A stretch of DNA of 51,140 bases from an uncultured bacterium. GTDB lineage: Bacteria; Patescibacteriota; Patescibacteriia; Patescibacteriales; UBA12465. The notes under the pieces are model-generated. The model did no database searches. It was not told where the DNA came from and saw only the letters and a program-made list of their open reading frames with translations. The stretch covers positions 1 through 51,140 of the forward strand of contig CAJAVM010000024.1 in the NCBI GenBank assembly GCA_903945435.1, given 5' to 3'. The translations under genes and the position numbers were made by a program. Below are positions 43,868 through 51,140 of this stretch, piece by piece; position 1 is the first letter of the stretch, and each line of letters opens with the position of its first letter.

Positions 43868-44323
43868 TTATTGTTTACGTTCTTTGAGTAAGTCTCTAAT
43901 CTCAGTAAGTAATTCTTGATCTTTACTTAATGGTTTTGGCGGTTCTTCCTTTTTTGCCTCCTCCTCCTCCTTAAGCAAGCGTTTTTTTATTCTTCCAATA
44001 AGCTTGACCATAAAAAATATGGCCAAGGCGATAATCAGAAAATCAAAAATATTCTGTACAAAATTTCCAATATTAAGAGTAATCGCCTGTGCAGTTGCTA
44101 AACCATCAGCTCCGATAACCGCCTTCTTTAAAACTATCTTCCAACCAGTAAAATTTAATCCTCCGGCCAACACACCGATAATAGGCATAACGACATCGGC
44201 TACTAAAGAAGAAACTATTTTTCCGAAAGCGCCACCAATAATAACGGCGACTGCTAAATCAATCACATTCCCCTTAACTGCAAACTCTTTAAATTCATGT
44301 AAATATTTTTTCATATTTTTCAT
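43868..44323 (-). CDS. mscL: Large-conductance mechanosensitive channel MscL
   Basis: Homo-oligomeric channel that opens on membrane tension and protects against osmotic downshock. The 151-aa product has the N-terminal helix LHEFKEFAVKGNVIDLAVAV (the family start), TM1 with the constriction region VIIGGAFGKIVSSLV, a periplasmic loop, TM2 (about 90-112) and a charged C-terminal helix (KRLLKEEEEAKKEE). The ATG at codon 4 is an alternative start. It is the last gene of the unit from 48650 and ends before a bidirectional terminator. Confidence 0.96.
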   Translation of the reverse strand: MKNMKKYLHEFKEFAVKGNVIDLAVAVIIGGAFGKIVSSLVADVVMPIIGVLAGGLNFTGWKIVLKKAVIGADGLATAQAITLNIGNFVQNIFDFLIIALAIFFMVKLIGRIKKRLLKEEEEAKKEEPPKPLSKDQELLTEIRDLLKERKQ

Positions 44324-44350
44324 GCTCAGAATTTAATTTATAGTGATTAA

Positions 44351-46882
44351 CTAAACCCACGTTACGCCAGCAACCCGATCACTATCTTCTTTAAAGCGCA
44401 TAATACGAACCCCTTGAGTATCGCGACCTAAAACGCTAACTGATTTAAATGGAGTTCTGATAACTTGTCCATTTTCAGAAATAATTACTAAATCCTTGTC
44501 TACCATACTATCAGCATTAACTAAGAAGGCATTAGTAATCTTTCCAGTCTTATCTGTAACCTTAGCCGTCTTAATACCACTTCCGCCACGGCCCTGAATC
44601 TTATAAGCATTAAGTTCAGTTCTCTTTCCAAAACCATGAGCCATGATAGTTAATATCTGATAATTTCTTTTTCTTTCTTTATCAGTCTTCGCAATTCCCA
44701 TTCCGATAACAGTATCGGATTTGTGAAGTCTAATACCAATAACTCCGGCGGCACCACGGCCCATATCTCTAACATCAGTTTCTTTAAAGCGAATCGCCTG
44801 ACCTTGAGAAGTAACTAATTGAATATGGTCAGCGCCAGAGGTTGGTTTAACCCAAATCAATTTATCATCATCTTTAATTTTAATGGCAATCAAACCACTG
44901 CGTCTTACATTTTTAAAAGCTTCGAGTTCAACCTTTTTAACTAAACCTTTTTCAGTGGCAAAGAATAAATATTTACTAAAGACTGCTTTATCCAAAGGCA
45001 AAATGGAAGAAACTTGTTCGCCGCCAGTTAATTGTAAGAAATTTACTACCGGAGTTCCTTTGGCAATACGCGAAGATTGAGGAATTTCATAAACTTTTAA
45101 CTGAAAAGCACGACCCTTGGTTGTAAAGAATAAAACATCGTTATGCGTCTGACTAGTAAACATAAACTCAACCGTATCTTCTTCTTTAGTAGTAAGCCCC
45201 ATCACCCCTTTTCCGCCACGAGCCTGAACCTTAAAAGTATCTGGTTCCAATCTCTTTATATAACCATCTCGAGTCATCATCACAACAGTCTCCTCGTTAG
45301 GAACTAAGTCTTCCATGCTAAATTCACCAACTGCATGAGGAATGACCGCTGTTTTACGTTCGTCACCATACTTCTCAGTTAATTCTTTCAGCTCGTCATT
45401 AACGATACTACGAATCTTAGCAACCGATTTTAAAATAGCCTCTAATTCTTTAATCAATTTTGTTTTTTCTTTTAGTTCATTTTCTATCTTTAATTGTTCA
45501 AGGTTCGCTAGGTTCTGTAAACGCATTTCTAAAATCGCAATCGCCTGACGTTCTGAAAGTTTAAACTTTTTAATTAAACTTGCTTTAGCAATCTCCTTAT
45601 CCTTAGAAGCTTTAATGGTTTTAATAACCTCATCAATATTCTTTAAAGCAATCATTAAGCCTTCTAAAATATGAGCGCGCTCCAAAGCTTTATTCAAATC
45701 AAATTGAGTACGACGTCTAACAACTTCTTCGCGATGCTTAATATATTCTTCCAAAATCATTTTCAAAGTTAAAACTTTAGGCTGAATACCATCAACTAAA
45801 GCCAACATGTTAAAGTGAAAAGTTGTCTGTAAACTAGTATGTTTATATAAAGAATTTAAAATCTTTTTTGGATAAGAATCTTTCTTTAACTCAATCACAA
45901 TACGAACACCATCTTTATCGGATTCATCACGTAAAGCCCTAATACCTTCAACTTTTTTATCTCTTACTAAATCAGCAATTTTTTCTACTAAATCCGCCTT
46001 GTTTACTTGATAAGGAATTTCGGAAACGATAATTTGAAAACCGCCGCCTTTCATTTCTTCAATATCCGCCTTACCACGTAAAACAACGCCACCTTTACCG
46101 GTCGCGTAAGCAGTTAAAATATCTTGTTTATTATAAATAATACCTCCGGTTGGAAAATCTGGGCCCTTAACAAACTGGGCTAAATCTTCAATACTAGCAT
46201 CTGGATTAGCAATTAAATGTTCAATTGCTGCTGATAGTTCAGTTAAATTATGAGGCGGAATATTAGTCGCCATACCAACGGCAATCCCCATTGTTCCATT
46301 TAAAAGCAAATTTGGTAATTTAGCTGGGACAACACGCGGCTCTTTATGACTACCATCGAAGTTCGGTTCAAAAGCAACAGTATCTTTTTCAATATCAAAC
46401 ATCATTTCTTCAGAAATAGCAGACAATTTTGCTTCGGTATATCTCATCGCCGCCGCATTATCACCATCCATAGAACCAAAGTTTCCTTGACCACGAACAA
46501 GCGGATAACGCATCGAAAAATCTTGCGCCATTCTTACCATTGATTCATACACGGCTGAATCGCCATGAGGATGATATTTACCTAAAACTTCACCGACGAC
46601 AGTCGCTGATTTTCTAAATTTTACATTTGCTCTTAAACCAACACTCCACATCGCGTAAAGAATACGACGATGAACTGGCTTCAAACCATCGCGAACATCC
46701 GGCAAGGCACGAGAAACAATAACGCTCATCGCATAATCTAAATAAGATTTACTCATTTCATCAACAATCGGCTGTTCTTCAACTATTCCATATTCGGTTT
46801 TCCTTCGAACATTAGTAGTCTCAGGTAAATCATCAACTATTTCCTCGTTATTTTCGATTGATTCAAGATCTTTTTGGGGCAT
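44351..46882 (-). CDS. gyrA: DNA gyrase subunit A
   Basis: Breakage-reunion subunit of the type II topoisomerase that introduces negative supercoils, 843 aa. The catalytic Tyr148 is in [11 protein letters not shown]. The quinolone-determining region reads [17 protein letters not shown] with Ser109 and Glu113 at the usual Ser/Asp positions. A coiled-coil tower occupies about 370-500, and the C-terminal beta-propeller begins near 515. The segment [11 protein letters not shown] is a good GyrA-box, so this is GyrA rather than ParC. The N-terminus has an extra acidic stretch of about 25 residues. gyrB is not adjacent. Confidence 0.96.
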   Translation of the reverse strand: MPQKDLESIENNEEIVDDLPETTNVRRKTEYGIVEEQPIVDEMSKSYLDYAMSVIVSRALPDVRDGLKPVHRRILYAMWSVGLRANVKFRKSATVVGEVLGKYHPHGDSAVYESMVRMAQDFSMRYPLVRGQGNFGSMDGDNAAAMRYTEAKLSAISEEMMFDIEKDTVAFEPNFDGSHKEPRVVPAKLPNLLLNGTMGIAVGMATNIPPHNLTELSAAIEHLIANPDASIEDLAQFVKGPDFPTGGIIYNKQDILTAYATGKGGVVLRGKADIEEMKGGGFQIIVSEIPYQVNKADLVEKIADLVRDKKVEGIRALRDESDKDGVRIVIELKKDSYPKKILNSLYKHTSLQTTFHFNMLALVDGIQPKVLTLKMILEEYIKHREEVVRRRTQFDLNKALERAHILEGLMIALKNIDEVIKTIKASKDKEIAKASLIKKFKLSERQAIAILEMRLQNLANLEQLKIENELKEKTKLIKELEAILKSVAKIRSIVNDELKELTEKYGDERKTAVIPHAVGEFSMEDLVPNEETVVMMTRDGYIKRLEPDTFKVQARGGKGVMGLTTKEEDTVEFMFTSQTHNDVLFFTTKGRAFQLKVYEIPQSSRIAKGTPVVNFLQLTGGEQVSSILPLDKAVFSKYLFFATEKGLVKKVELEAFKNVRRSGLIAIKIKDDDKLIWVKPTSGADHIQLVTSQGQAIRFKETDVRDMGRGAAGVIGIRLHKSDTVIGMGIAKTDKERKRNYQILTIMAHGFGKRTELNAYKIQGRGGSGIKTAKVTDKTGKITNAFLVNADSMVDKDLVIISENGQVIRTPFKSVSVLGRDTQGVRIMRFKEDSDRVAGVTWV

Positions 46883-46891
46883 ATAATAAAA

Positions 46892-47380
46892 CTAATAAGC
46901 AATTTGTGTAATTTCTTCGCATCCCGGCGGTATTTGGCAAGGTTTAGCCTCACCAATAGACGGCATACAATTTATATAAAGGGGACAATTATTTTTAGGC
47001 TCTGAATTTAATGGAGGTAAAGGCAAAGTTAAAGAAGAAATCACTTCAGCAGAAGACGTAGCTAATAAGTCGGTCGATGAAGCAGTAGAGGAAGCAATTT
47101 CCTCAGCTCTTTTAACTACTCCTTCTAACAAGCCATCAGCCTCGGCGGCTAATTTAGTTTTTTCTTCAATAGTATTAAGTCTTTTTTCCATATCACCAAG
47201 AGAAGAACCGATTTCTTTTTTTAATTCATCCCATTGAGCAGTATCTACTTTAGAAACTTTTAATTTATTTGCCTGCCAAACATTCTGAAAATTAAAAATC
47301 CAAAAAATAAAAACTAGAGTGGCAATAGTTGCAACCAGAATTTTCATCACAATGATTTTCTTCCGGCGTTCTTCCTCCAT
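46892..47380 (-). CDS. Anchored coiled-coil protein with Cys-rich C-terminus
   Basis: 162 aa. A basic N-terminus (MEEERRKKIIVMK) and one TM segment (about 13-30) precede a coiled coil (about 45-100) and a Ser/Thr/Pro linker. The C-terminal 30 residues carry four cysteines (NCPLYINCMPSIGEAKPC, then PPGCEEITQIAY), which could form two disulphides outside the membrane. I recognise no family name; the Cys motif looks like a conserved end piece. It lies between ndk (13 bases) and gyrA (9 bases) and is probably cotranscribed with them. A structural or envelope role is inferred from topology only. Confidence 0.7.
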   Translation of the reverse strand: MEEERRKKIIVMKILVATIATLVFIFWIFNFQNVWQANKLKVSKVDTAQWDELKKEIGSSLGDMEKRLNTIEEKTKLAAEADGLLEGVVKRAEEIASSTASSTDLLATSSAEVISSLTLPLPPLNSEPKNNCPLYINCMPSIGEAKPCQIPPGCEEITQIAY

Positions 47381-47393
47381 ATTTTTATATTTA

Positions 47394-47996
47394 TTATTCT
47401 TTAATTCCGTCTAAATTTACATCGTACAAAATTTGTTCAGCAACTAAACGATATTTAAGAAGTTCGTCTTCTTTAAACCACAGTTGAATTTCTCTTTCTG
47501 CTTCTTCTGGTTTATCTGAGCAATGAATTAAATTTCTCACTGCACGTTCATCAAAATTAGCTAATTCAAAAGAATCGATAGTAAAATCACCACGAATAGT
47601 TCCGCCATCAGAAGACAAGGGCTCAGTTGCGCCCACTAATTTTTTTACAATTCCAACTGCTTGATTTCCTTCCCACACCATAGGAACAACCGGTCCGCAA
47701 GTCATAAACTTAACCAAAGCGCCAATAATATCACGGCCATACTCAATTGCTTCTTTAGTTACAGGCATTCCAGCAGTCTTTCTATTTTCAACAGTCATGG
47801 TTCCTTTTTTTAAAAACCATTCTTCATCTTTATTATAATGAGCCCAACATTGATCAGCTTCAGCCATGATTGCTTTTAAGCCAACTAGTTTTAAACCAGT
47901 TCTTTCAATTCTTTTAATTATTTCTCCGGTTAAGCCACGTTGTACTGCATCGGGCTTAAGAATTACTAATGTTCTTTCTTTCTTCGGGTTAATCAT
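47394..47996 (-). CDS. ndk: Nucleoside diphosphate kinase, long form
   Basis: Transfers phosphate between NTPs and NDPs through a phospho-His. 200 aa against about 140 for most bacterial Ndk. The core motifs are intact: TLVILKPDAVQRGLTGEII (9-27), KFMTCGPVVPMVWEG (96-110), GTIRGDF (132-138) and the active-site NLIHCSD with His158. Extra residues lie between His53-Tyr54 and Ala93 (about 28 more than usual, including WFLKKGTMTVENRKTAG), and the C-terminus is extended. Insertion-bearing Ndk proteins are, as I recall, known from some archaea and Patescibacteria. It lies 9 bases after the metallo-beta-lactamase-fold gene. Confidence 0.94.
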   Translation of the reverse strand: MINPKKERTLVILKPDAVQRGLTGEIIKRIERTGLKLVGLKAIMAEADQCWAHYNKDEEWFLKKGTMTVENRKTAGMPVTKEAIEYGRDIIGALVKFMTCGPVVPMVWEGNQAVGIVKKLVGATEPLSSDGGTIRGDFTIDSFELANFDERAVRNLIHCSDKPEEAEREIQLWFKEDELLKYRLVAEQILYDVNLDGIKE

Positions 47997-48005
47997 ATTG
48001 TTTCT

Positions 48006-48650
48006 TTAAATACTTAATATTACTAATTCCATATCTTCACTAGGAAGATCTTTTTTGGAAATTTTTAATTTTTCTTCGTAAGTAGGTTTTAAGCCTAACT
48101 CTTTAACAAATTTATCAATCGTATCAATATCCATGTTTAAATCTGCAGTTTTATAATGCATAGGAATAACTATGCGTGGTTCAATCTGAGAAATAACTTC
48201 AACCGCTCCTTTAGCATCAAGCGTATATTTTCCACCGACCGGAACTAATAAAATATCCGTTCCGACTAGTCTTTCGAGCTGGACATTATCTAGTGGCCCG
48301 CCTAAATCACCAAGATGAACAATCGAAACATCGTCAACCTCAAAACGATAAATTATATTACCACCCCTTTCTTTTCCCTTATCATTATCATGATAGGAAT
48401 CAATTCCTTCAATTAAGATATCTTTGAAATCATATTCACCAGCACAATTAATCAAAAAAGGCTCACCGCGCAAAGCAGCGGCATTATTATGATCGTCGTG
48501 ATCATGTGAAATAGTAATAATATCTGCCTCGAAATTAGGAACTTTTAAACCGATATTTTTTCCAAACGGATCGGTCACAACTGTTACGCCATCAGGACCA
48601 ATTTTGTCCTGAATTTTAAAACAAGAATGCCCCTGCCAAGTAATAATCAT
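48006..48650 (-). CDS. Metallo-beta-lactamase-fold hydrolase (UPF0173/YtkL-like)
   Basis: 214 aa from the ATG at 48650; a TTG five codons upstream is unlikely because MIITWQGHSCFKI is the usual family start. Metal ligands are visible: HDHDDH near residue 50, His in IVHLGDLG, and His in VIPMHYKT. The family folds like beta-lactamases but its substrate is not known. It is the first gene of a five-gene unit (this gene, ndk, unknown, gyrA, mscL) with a good promoter at 48693-48721. Confidence 0.88.
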   Translation of the reverse strand: MIITWQGHSCFKIQDKIGPDGVTVVTDPFGKNIGLKVPNFEADIITISHDHDDHNNAAALRGEPFLINCAGEYDFKDILIEGIDSYHDNDKGKERGGNIIYRFEVDDVSIVHLGDLGGPLDNVQLERLVGTDILLVPVGGKYTLDAKGAVEVISQIEPRIVIPMHYKTADLNMDIDTIDKFVKELGLKPTYEEKLKISKKDLPSEDMELVILSI

Positions 48651-48692
48651 ATAGGTATTAAACAATAAAAACGGGCTATTTACCCTAAAATC

Positions 48693-48721
48693 ATTATAAC
48701 AAAAGATGGCTCCAAGGTCAA
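48693..48721 (-). promoter_or_regulatory. Promoter for the MBL-fold/ndk/gyrA/mscL unit
   Basis: Minus-strand TTGACC (48716-48721), 17-base spacer, perfect TATAAT (48693-48698). The leader would be about 35 bases. Confidence 0.8.
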
Positions 48722-48774
48722 CCTATAAAAAAACACATATTTAAAAAATGCAAGCTAATTATTGCCTAATTTTG

Positions 48775-48813
48775 AAAAAGAAAAAGAGACTTGCTATAAA
48801 ACAAGTCCCCTCT
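48775..48813 (-). terminator. Rho-independent terminator after the secreted orphan
   Basis: On the minus strand GGACTTG pairs with CAAGTCT (extended by G-T pairs) around an 8-base loop, then a T-rich tail with two runs of five Ts. It lies about 35 bases after the stop of the 48847-49803 gene. Confidence 0.75.
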
Positions 48814-48846
48814 CTAACATGTAAGAATACAAAGTATTTTTTAGCA

Positions 48847-49803
48847 TTACCTGCCAAAATTTGTAATAACAATGTTATTTGGTTGGATGCTGATTTCGTC
48901 AGTATTCGTTTTTCCGCGAGCCATTAATGGCTTGCGTAAATCATTAACCAATAAAATCAGAATCGCTTGCGTCGGCAAGCCCTGAGAGTCTTTGTACTGA
49001 ATAGGGATGATATTCCACCCCACATAGAGTTCAATTTTTTCAGGATAGCCAGCCGGAATAACTGTTCCGCGCGTTTTGCCTTCGGCAATAATGAAGTCAA
49101 ATGTTAGCTTGGACACTAAAGTTTTTTTAATAATGTCGCCTGAATTGACTTTCATTATATCCTCAGCAGTGAAATCGAGAACCTTTTGACCCTCAGTTAA
49201 AATTTTATTAACGAGTGCCCAAGAAAAACGAATTCCTAAATTACCGACAGAATCATTTTCCGAAGCAAGAAATACAGGAAACATAATGTTCCCAGTTTGC
49301 AATCTAGCCGACTTCTCAGAAGTCTGACCTGATTTTAGAGCCAGCCCACGAAATGGAGCCGAAGGGACAAAGATAGAATAACCCTTTAGCTTATTCTGCG
49401 GTGTGACATCTACGTAGCTCCACCAATCGGTAGAATTAGAGTAATTTGGGTCCGGTGCTGATGCTGTTTGTTGTGCTGGAGCGCCTTCACCCGATTTAAC
49501 TGTACGTCGTGAAGCAGAAGCTGTTTCGGCTGGAGAAAAATCTCTCATAATAATGCGACCCTTGGAAACGGGCCGAGTAATAGAAACTGGCCCAATCTTT
49601 TCCAGGCCCTCATAATAGGTCACAGAGAAAGTGGCCTCTTCGTTTTCAACCGGAAGACTAACTTCCTTCGAGGCACGAGCGGCGATGTTAACTCCATTAA
49701 CGACCATCAAATTTTTGGTAGCGTTCGCTACCTGGACTTTTGTTTGAGCGCATAAGCTCATAACTAAAACCATTCCGAAGAAAAACACTGCGATTTTTTT
49801 CAT
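48847..49803 (-). CDS. Secreted orphan protein
   Basis: 318 aa. A clear signal peptide (MKKIAVFFFGMVLVMSLCAQ, cleavage near residue 20; not a good lipobox) leads to a region with beta character (about 25-90), a low-complexity Ala/Ser/Thr linker (about 92-120) and a globular domain (about 125-318) with WWSYVDVTPQNKLKGYSIF near its start and LYVGWNIIPIQYK towards its end. No cysteines occur in the mature part. I recognise no family. The DNA looks richer in G+C than neighbours, and the gene stands alone with its own promoter and terminator, so it may have been acquired by transfer. Confidence 0.7.
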   Translation of the reverse strand: MKKIAVFFFGMVLVMSLCAQTKVQVANATKNLMVVNGVNIAARASKEVSLPVENEEATFSVTYYEGLEKIGPVSITRPVSKGRIIMRDFSPAETASASRRTVKSGEGAPAQQTASAPDPNYSNSTDWWSYVDVTPQNKLKGYSIFVPSAPFRGLALKSGQTSEKSARLQTGNIMFPVFLASENDSVGNLGIRFSWALVNKILTEGQKVLDFTAEDIMKVNSGDIIKKTLVSKLTFDFIIAEGKTRGTVIPAGYPEKIELYVGWNIIPIQYKDSQGLPTQAILILLVNDLRKPLMARGKTNTDEISIQPNNIVITNFGR

Positions 49804-49899
49804 GATACTGAATTTTACTGATTTTTAACTTTTATTTATTGATTAATAATTTTTTTAATGAACATTGTGTTGAGCCAAAATAAAACATTTCGACCCCTA

Positions 49900-49928
49900 A
49901 CTGTATCATACTTGTATAATTTTGTCAA
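49900..49928 (-). promoter_or_regulatory. Promoter for the secreted orphan
   Basis: Minus-strand perfect TTGACA (49923-49928), 17-base spacer, TACAGT (49900-49905) preceded by TGA, so the -10 is of the extended type. The leader would be about 90 bases, among the longest in the window; I see no strong structure in it. Confidence 0.65.
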
Positions 49929-49931
49929 TAC

Positions 49932-50798
49932 CTATTGAATATTAGAGAAAATATCAATAGTTCCCAATATATCAGTACGTAAAATCTTAATTCCTAGCTG
50001 ATTCATAGTTTTTAGTGTTTCTGTGGCCGGATGCTTAAAACGATTATCTAAACCAACAGAAATAATGATGCTATCGGGGTTAACGGCTCGCAGAAACTCA
50101 CCAGTATTAGAAGTTTTCGAACCATGATGTGATGCCTTAAAAATATCCGCTTTAATATCGATATTCTTCAAAAGCAAAACCTTCTCTACCGCGACTCCAT
50201 TATCACCACTAAATAAAAAAATTTTAAAATTGCAATCCAACTTAGTAATTAAAGAATTATTATCATCTTGTTTAACCTTTAGGCTCAGCGGATTAATAGA
50301 TAAAACCGTACAATCATGACCCAGAGATACCTTAGCTTGAGAAAAAATTGCCGCCAACTCAGTTTTATTTTCTAAAGCAACGGCAGATAAAATATCGAAT
50401 AAAGATGAATCAACAATTTCTGGACCATAAATTATCTTACTCACCCGATAGCGCCGCAATATTTCTATCAAACCGGTAATGTGGTCATCGTGAAAATGGC
50501 TAATAATAATTAAATCTATTTTTCTTTTATAAAAAGGTAGTATTTCTCCCAGCCTCCTTAAAGTTAAATTATCTGGGCCGCCATCAATTAAAATAATTTT
50601 CCCTTCAGGAGTACGAATCAAAGATGAATCACCTTGACCAACATCTAAAAAAGAAACCTGCAAAATTTTTTCCCCTTCATTAATTTTTAAAAAAACAAAA
50701 AGCAACAAAACTATCACTGATAAAAACGCAAACAAGCACCAAAATATTTTTTTGCGTCGTTTATTTTTAAATTTTATATTTTTTTCATTGTTTATCAT
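49932..50798 (-). CDS. ComEC/Rec2-like metallo-beta-lactamase-fold hydrolase, anchored
   Basis: 288 aa from the ATG at 50798; a TTG at 50843 would add 15 residues and lies almost on the upstream terminator. A basic N-terminus (KNKRRKKIFW) and one TM segment (about 18-38) precede an MBL-fold domain like the C-terminal domain of ComEC: SFLDVGQGDSSLIRTPEGK, ILIDGG, the metal motif HFHDDHITGL, FLFSGDN and FKASHHGSKTSN. It lacks the ComEC membrane channel, so it is a stand-alone version. Such proteins may be extracytoplasmic nucleases aiding DNA uptake or nutrient gain; this is inferred. Confidence 0.85.
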   Translation of the reverse strand: MINNEKNIKFKNKRRKKIFWCLFAFLSVIVLLLFVFLKINEGEKILQVSFLDVGQGDSSLIRTPEGKIILIDGGPDNLTLRRLGEILPFYKRKIDLIIISHFHDDHITGLIEILRRYRVSKIIYGPEIVDSSLFDILSAVALENKTELAAIFSQAKVSLGHDCTVLSINPLSLKVKQDDNNSLITKLDCNFKIFLFSGDNGVAVEKVLLLKNIDIKADIFKASHHGSKTSNTGEFLRAVNPDSIIISVGLDNRFKHPATETLKTMNQLGIKILRTDILGTIDIFSNIQ

Positions 50799-50841
50799 AA
50801 AAACAAGTTTACAATACAGATGATAAACAGAAAATAAAAAC

Positions 50842-50868
50842 AAAAACCATCCTGATTCCGCAGGACGG
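50842..50868 (-). terminator. Rho-independent terminator after the histone H1-like gene
   Basis: On the minus strand CCGTCCTG pairs with CAGGATGG (8 bp, one G-T) around a 6-base loop, followed by TTTTTG and another T run. It lies about 57 bases after the stop at 50925. Confidence 0.75.
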
Positions 50869-50924
50869 CCTTTGTATAATTTTCAAATTAGTAAAATCTA
50901 TTAAAAATTAATAAATTTTAAAAA

Positions 50925-51080
50925 CTATTTTTTCTTTGCAACTTTCTTTTTTGCAACTTTTTTAACGACTTTCTTAGGAGCAGCCTTTTTAACAACTTTT
51001 TTAACGGCTTTCTTAGGAGCAGCCTTTTTAACAGCTTTTTTAACTGTCTTTTTTCCAGTTGCTTTAACTTTCTTTATCAT
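50925..51080 (-). CDS. Lys/Ala-rich histone H1-like basic protein
   Basis: 51 aa (MIKKVKATGKKTVKKAVKKA...), with almost half of its residues Lys and the rest mainly Val, Ala and Pro. The unit KKAAPKK occurs twice, each followed by a VVKK/VKK stretch. This is the composition of histone H1 C-terminal tails and of bacterial H1-like proteins (HctB, AlgP types), which bind DNA without sequence specificity. There is no acidic residue at all. The ATG at 51080 is preceded only by a weak AGG. A terminator follows. A nucleoid or RNA-binding role is inferred from composition. Confidence 0.8.
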   Translation of the reverse strand: MIKKVKATGKKTVKKAVKKAAPKKAVKKVVKKAAPKKVVKKVAKKKVAKKK

Positions 51081-51140
51081 CCTAAAAATTTAAAAAAATA
51101 AAATGATTAACCCTACAAGGTAAAATATTGTGTACTTTTA

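Noticed and set aside
44351-46882. Topoisomerase IV subunit ParC instead of GyrA
   Set aside because: A good GyrA-box (QARGGKG) and a full C-terminal propeller are present, which favours gyrase.

Overview
This AT-rich, densely packed window most resembles a Candidate Phyla Radiation (Patescibacteria, Parcubacteria-like) chromosome. The reasons are: pilin-like membrane modules fused to very large Cys-rich surface proteins, separate secD and secF, a nucleoside diphosphate kinase with an insertion, a short bS21, a UvrD-nuclease fusion, and almost no Shine-Dalgarno sequences before the start codons. This placement is inferred from gene content; no rRNA or tRNA lies in the window. Intergenic gaps are short, and none exceeds 300 bases.

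Layout, left to right. (1) 1-9522 holds the end-truncated start of an unknown acidic protein, the division pair ftsA-ftsZ with its own promoter and terminator, a prepilin peptidase behind a Wzy-like O-antigen ligase with TPRs, secD-secF with a terminator, and clpP on the + strand. (2) 9541-24230 is one long minus-strand run of seven predicted membrane or surface genes. It includes two paralogous proteins (1808 and 891 aa) with a VirB2/T4SS-pilin-like two-helix module at the N-terminus and big extracellular TIG, Ig-like and FN3 regions, a 1366-aa protein ending in GCC2/GCC3-like Cys repeats, and small single-pass proteins with Ca-binding-type repeats. This is the most distinctive part of the window. 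(3) 24325-28033 holds a short bifunctional-type (p)ppGpp enzyme (+) facing a lepB-hisS-rpsU operon. (4) 28172-38698 is a tightly spaced seven-gene minus-strand run: an M16 peptidase, an unknown surface protein, a Memo-CapA fusion, a UvrD/RecB-nuclease fusion, ruvB, a PQ-loop-like membrane protein and queA. (5) 38801-43002 holds a RadC-family gene and a small gene (+), then rmuC, a nucleotidyltransferase-like gene and a second Wzy-like gene (minus, overlapping ends). (6) 43064-51140 holds two small orphan membrane proteins with near-consensus promoters and terminators, an operon running metallo-beta-lactamase-fold protein, ndk, unknown, gyrA, mscL, then a secreted orphan, a ComEC-like hydrolase, and a 51-aa Lys/Ala-rich histone H1-like protein.

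How the genes fit together: most are housekeeping genes for division, secretion, proteolysis, tRNA modification and charging, DNA repair and topology. The envelope theme is strong. SecDF and signal peptidase I would export the surface proteins, the prepilin peptidase implies type IV pilin processing with pilins encoded elsewhere, and the 9.5-24 kb run probably builds a cell-surface or attachment structure. Three short genes (43160-43402, 43548-43811, 48847-49803) look richer in GC by eye than their neighbours. Each sits alone behind its own promoter and terminator and looks accessory.
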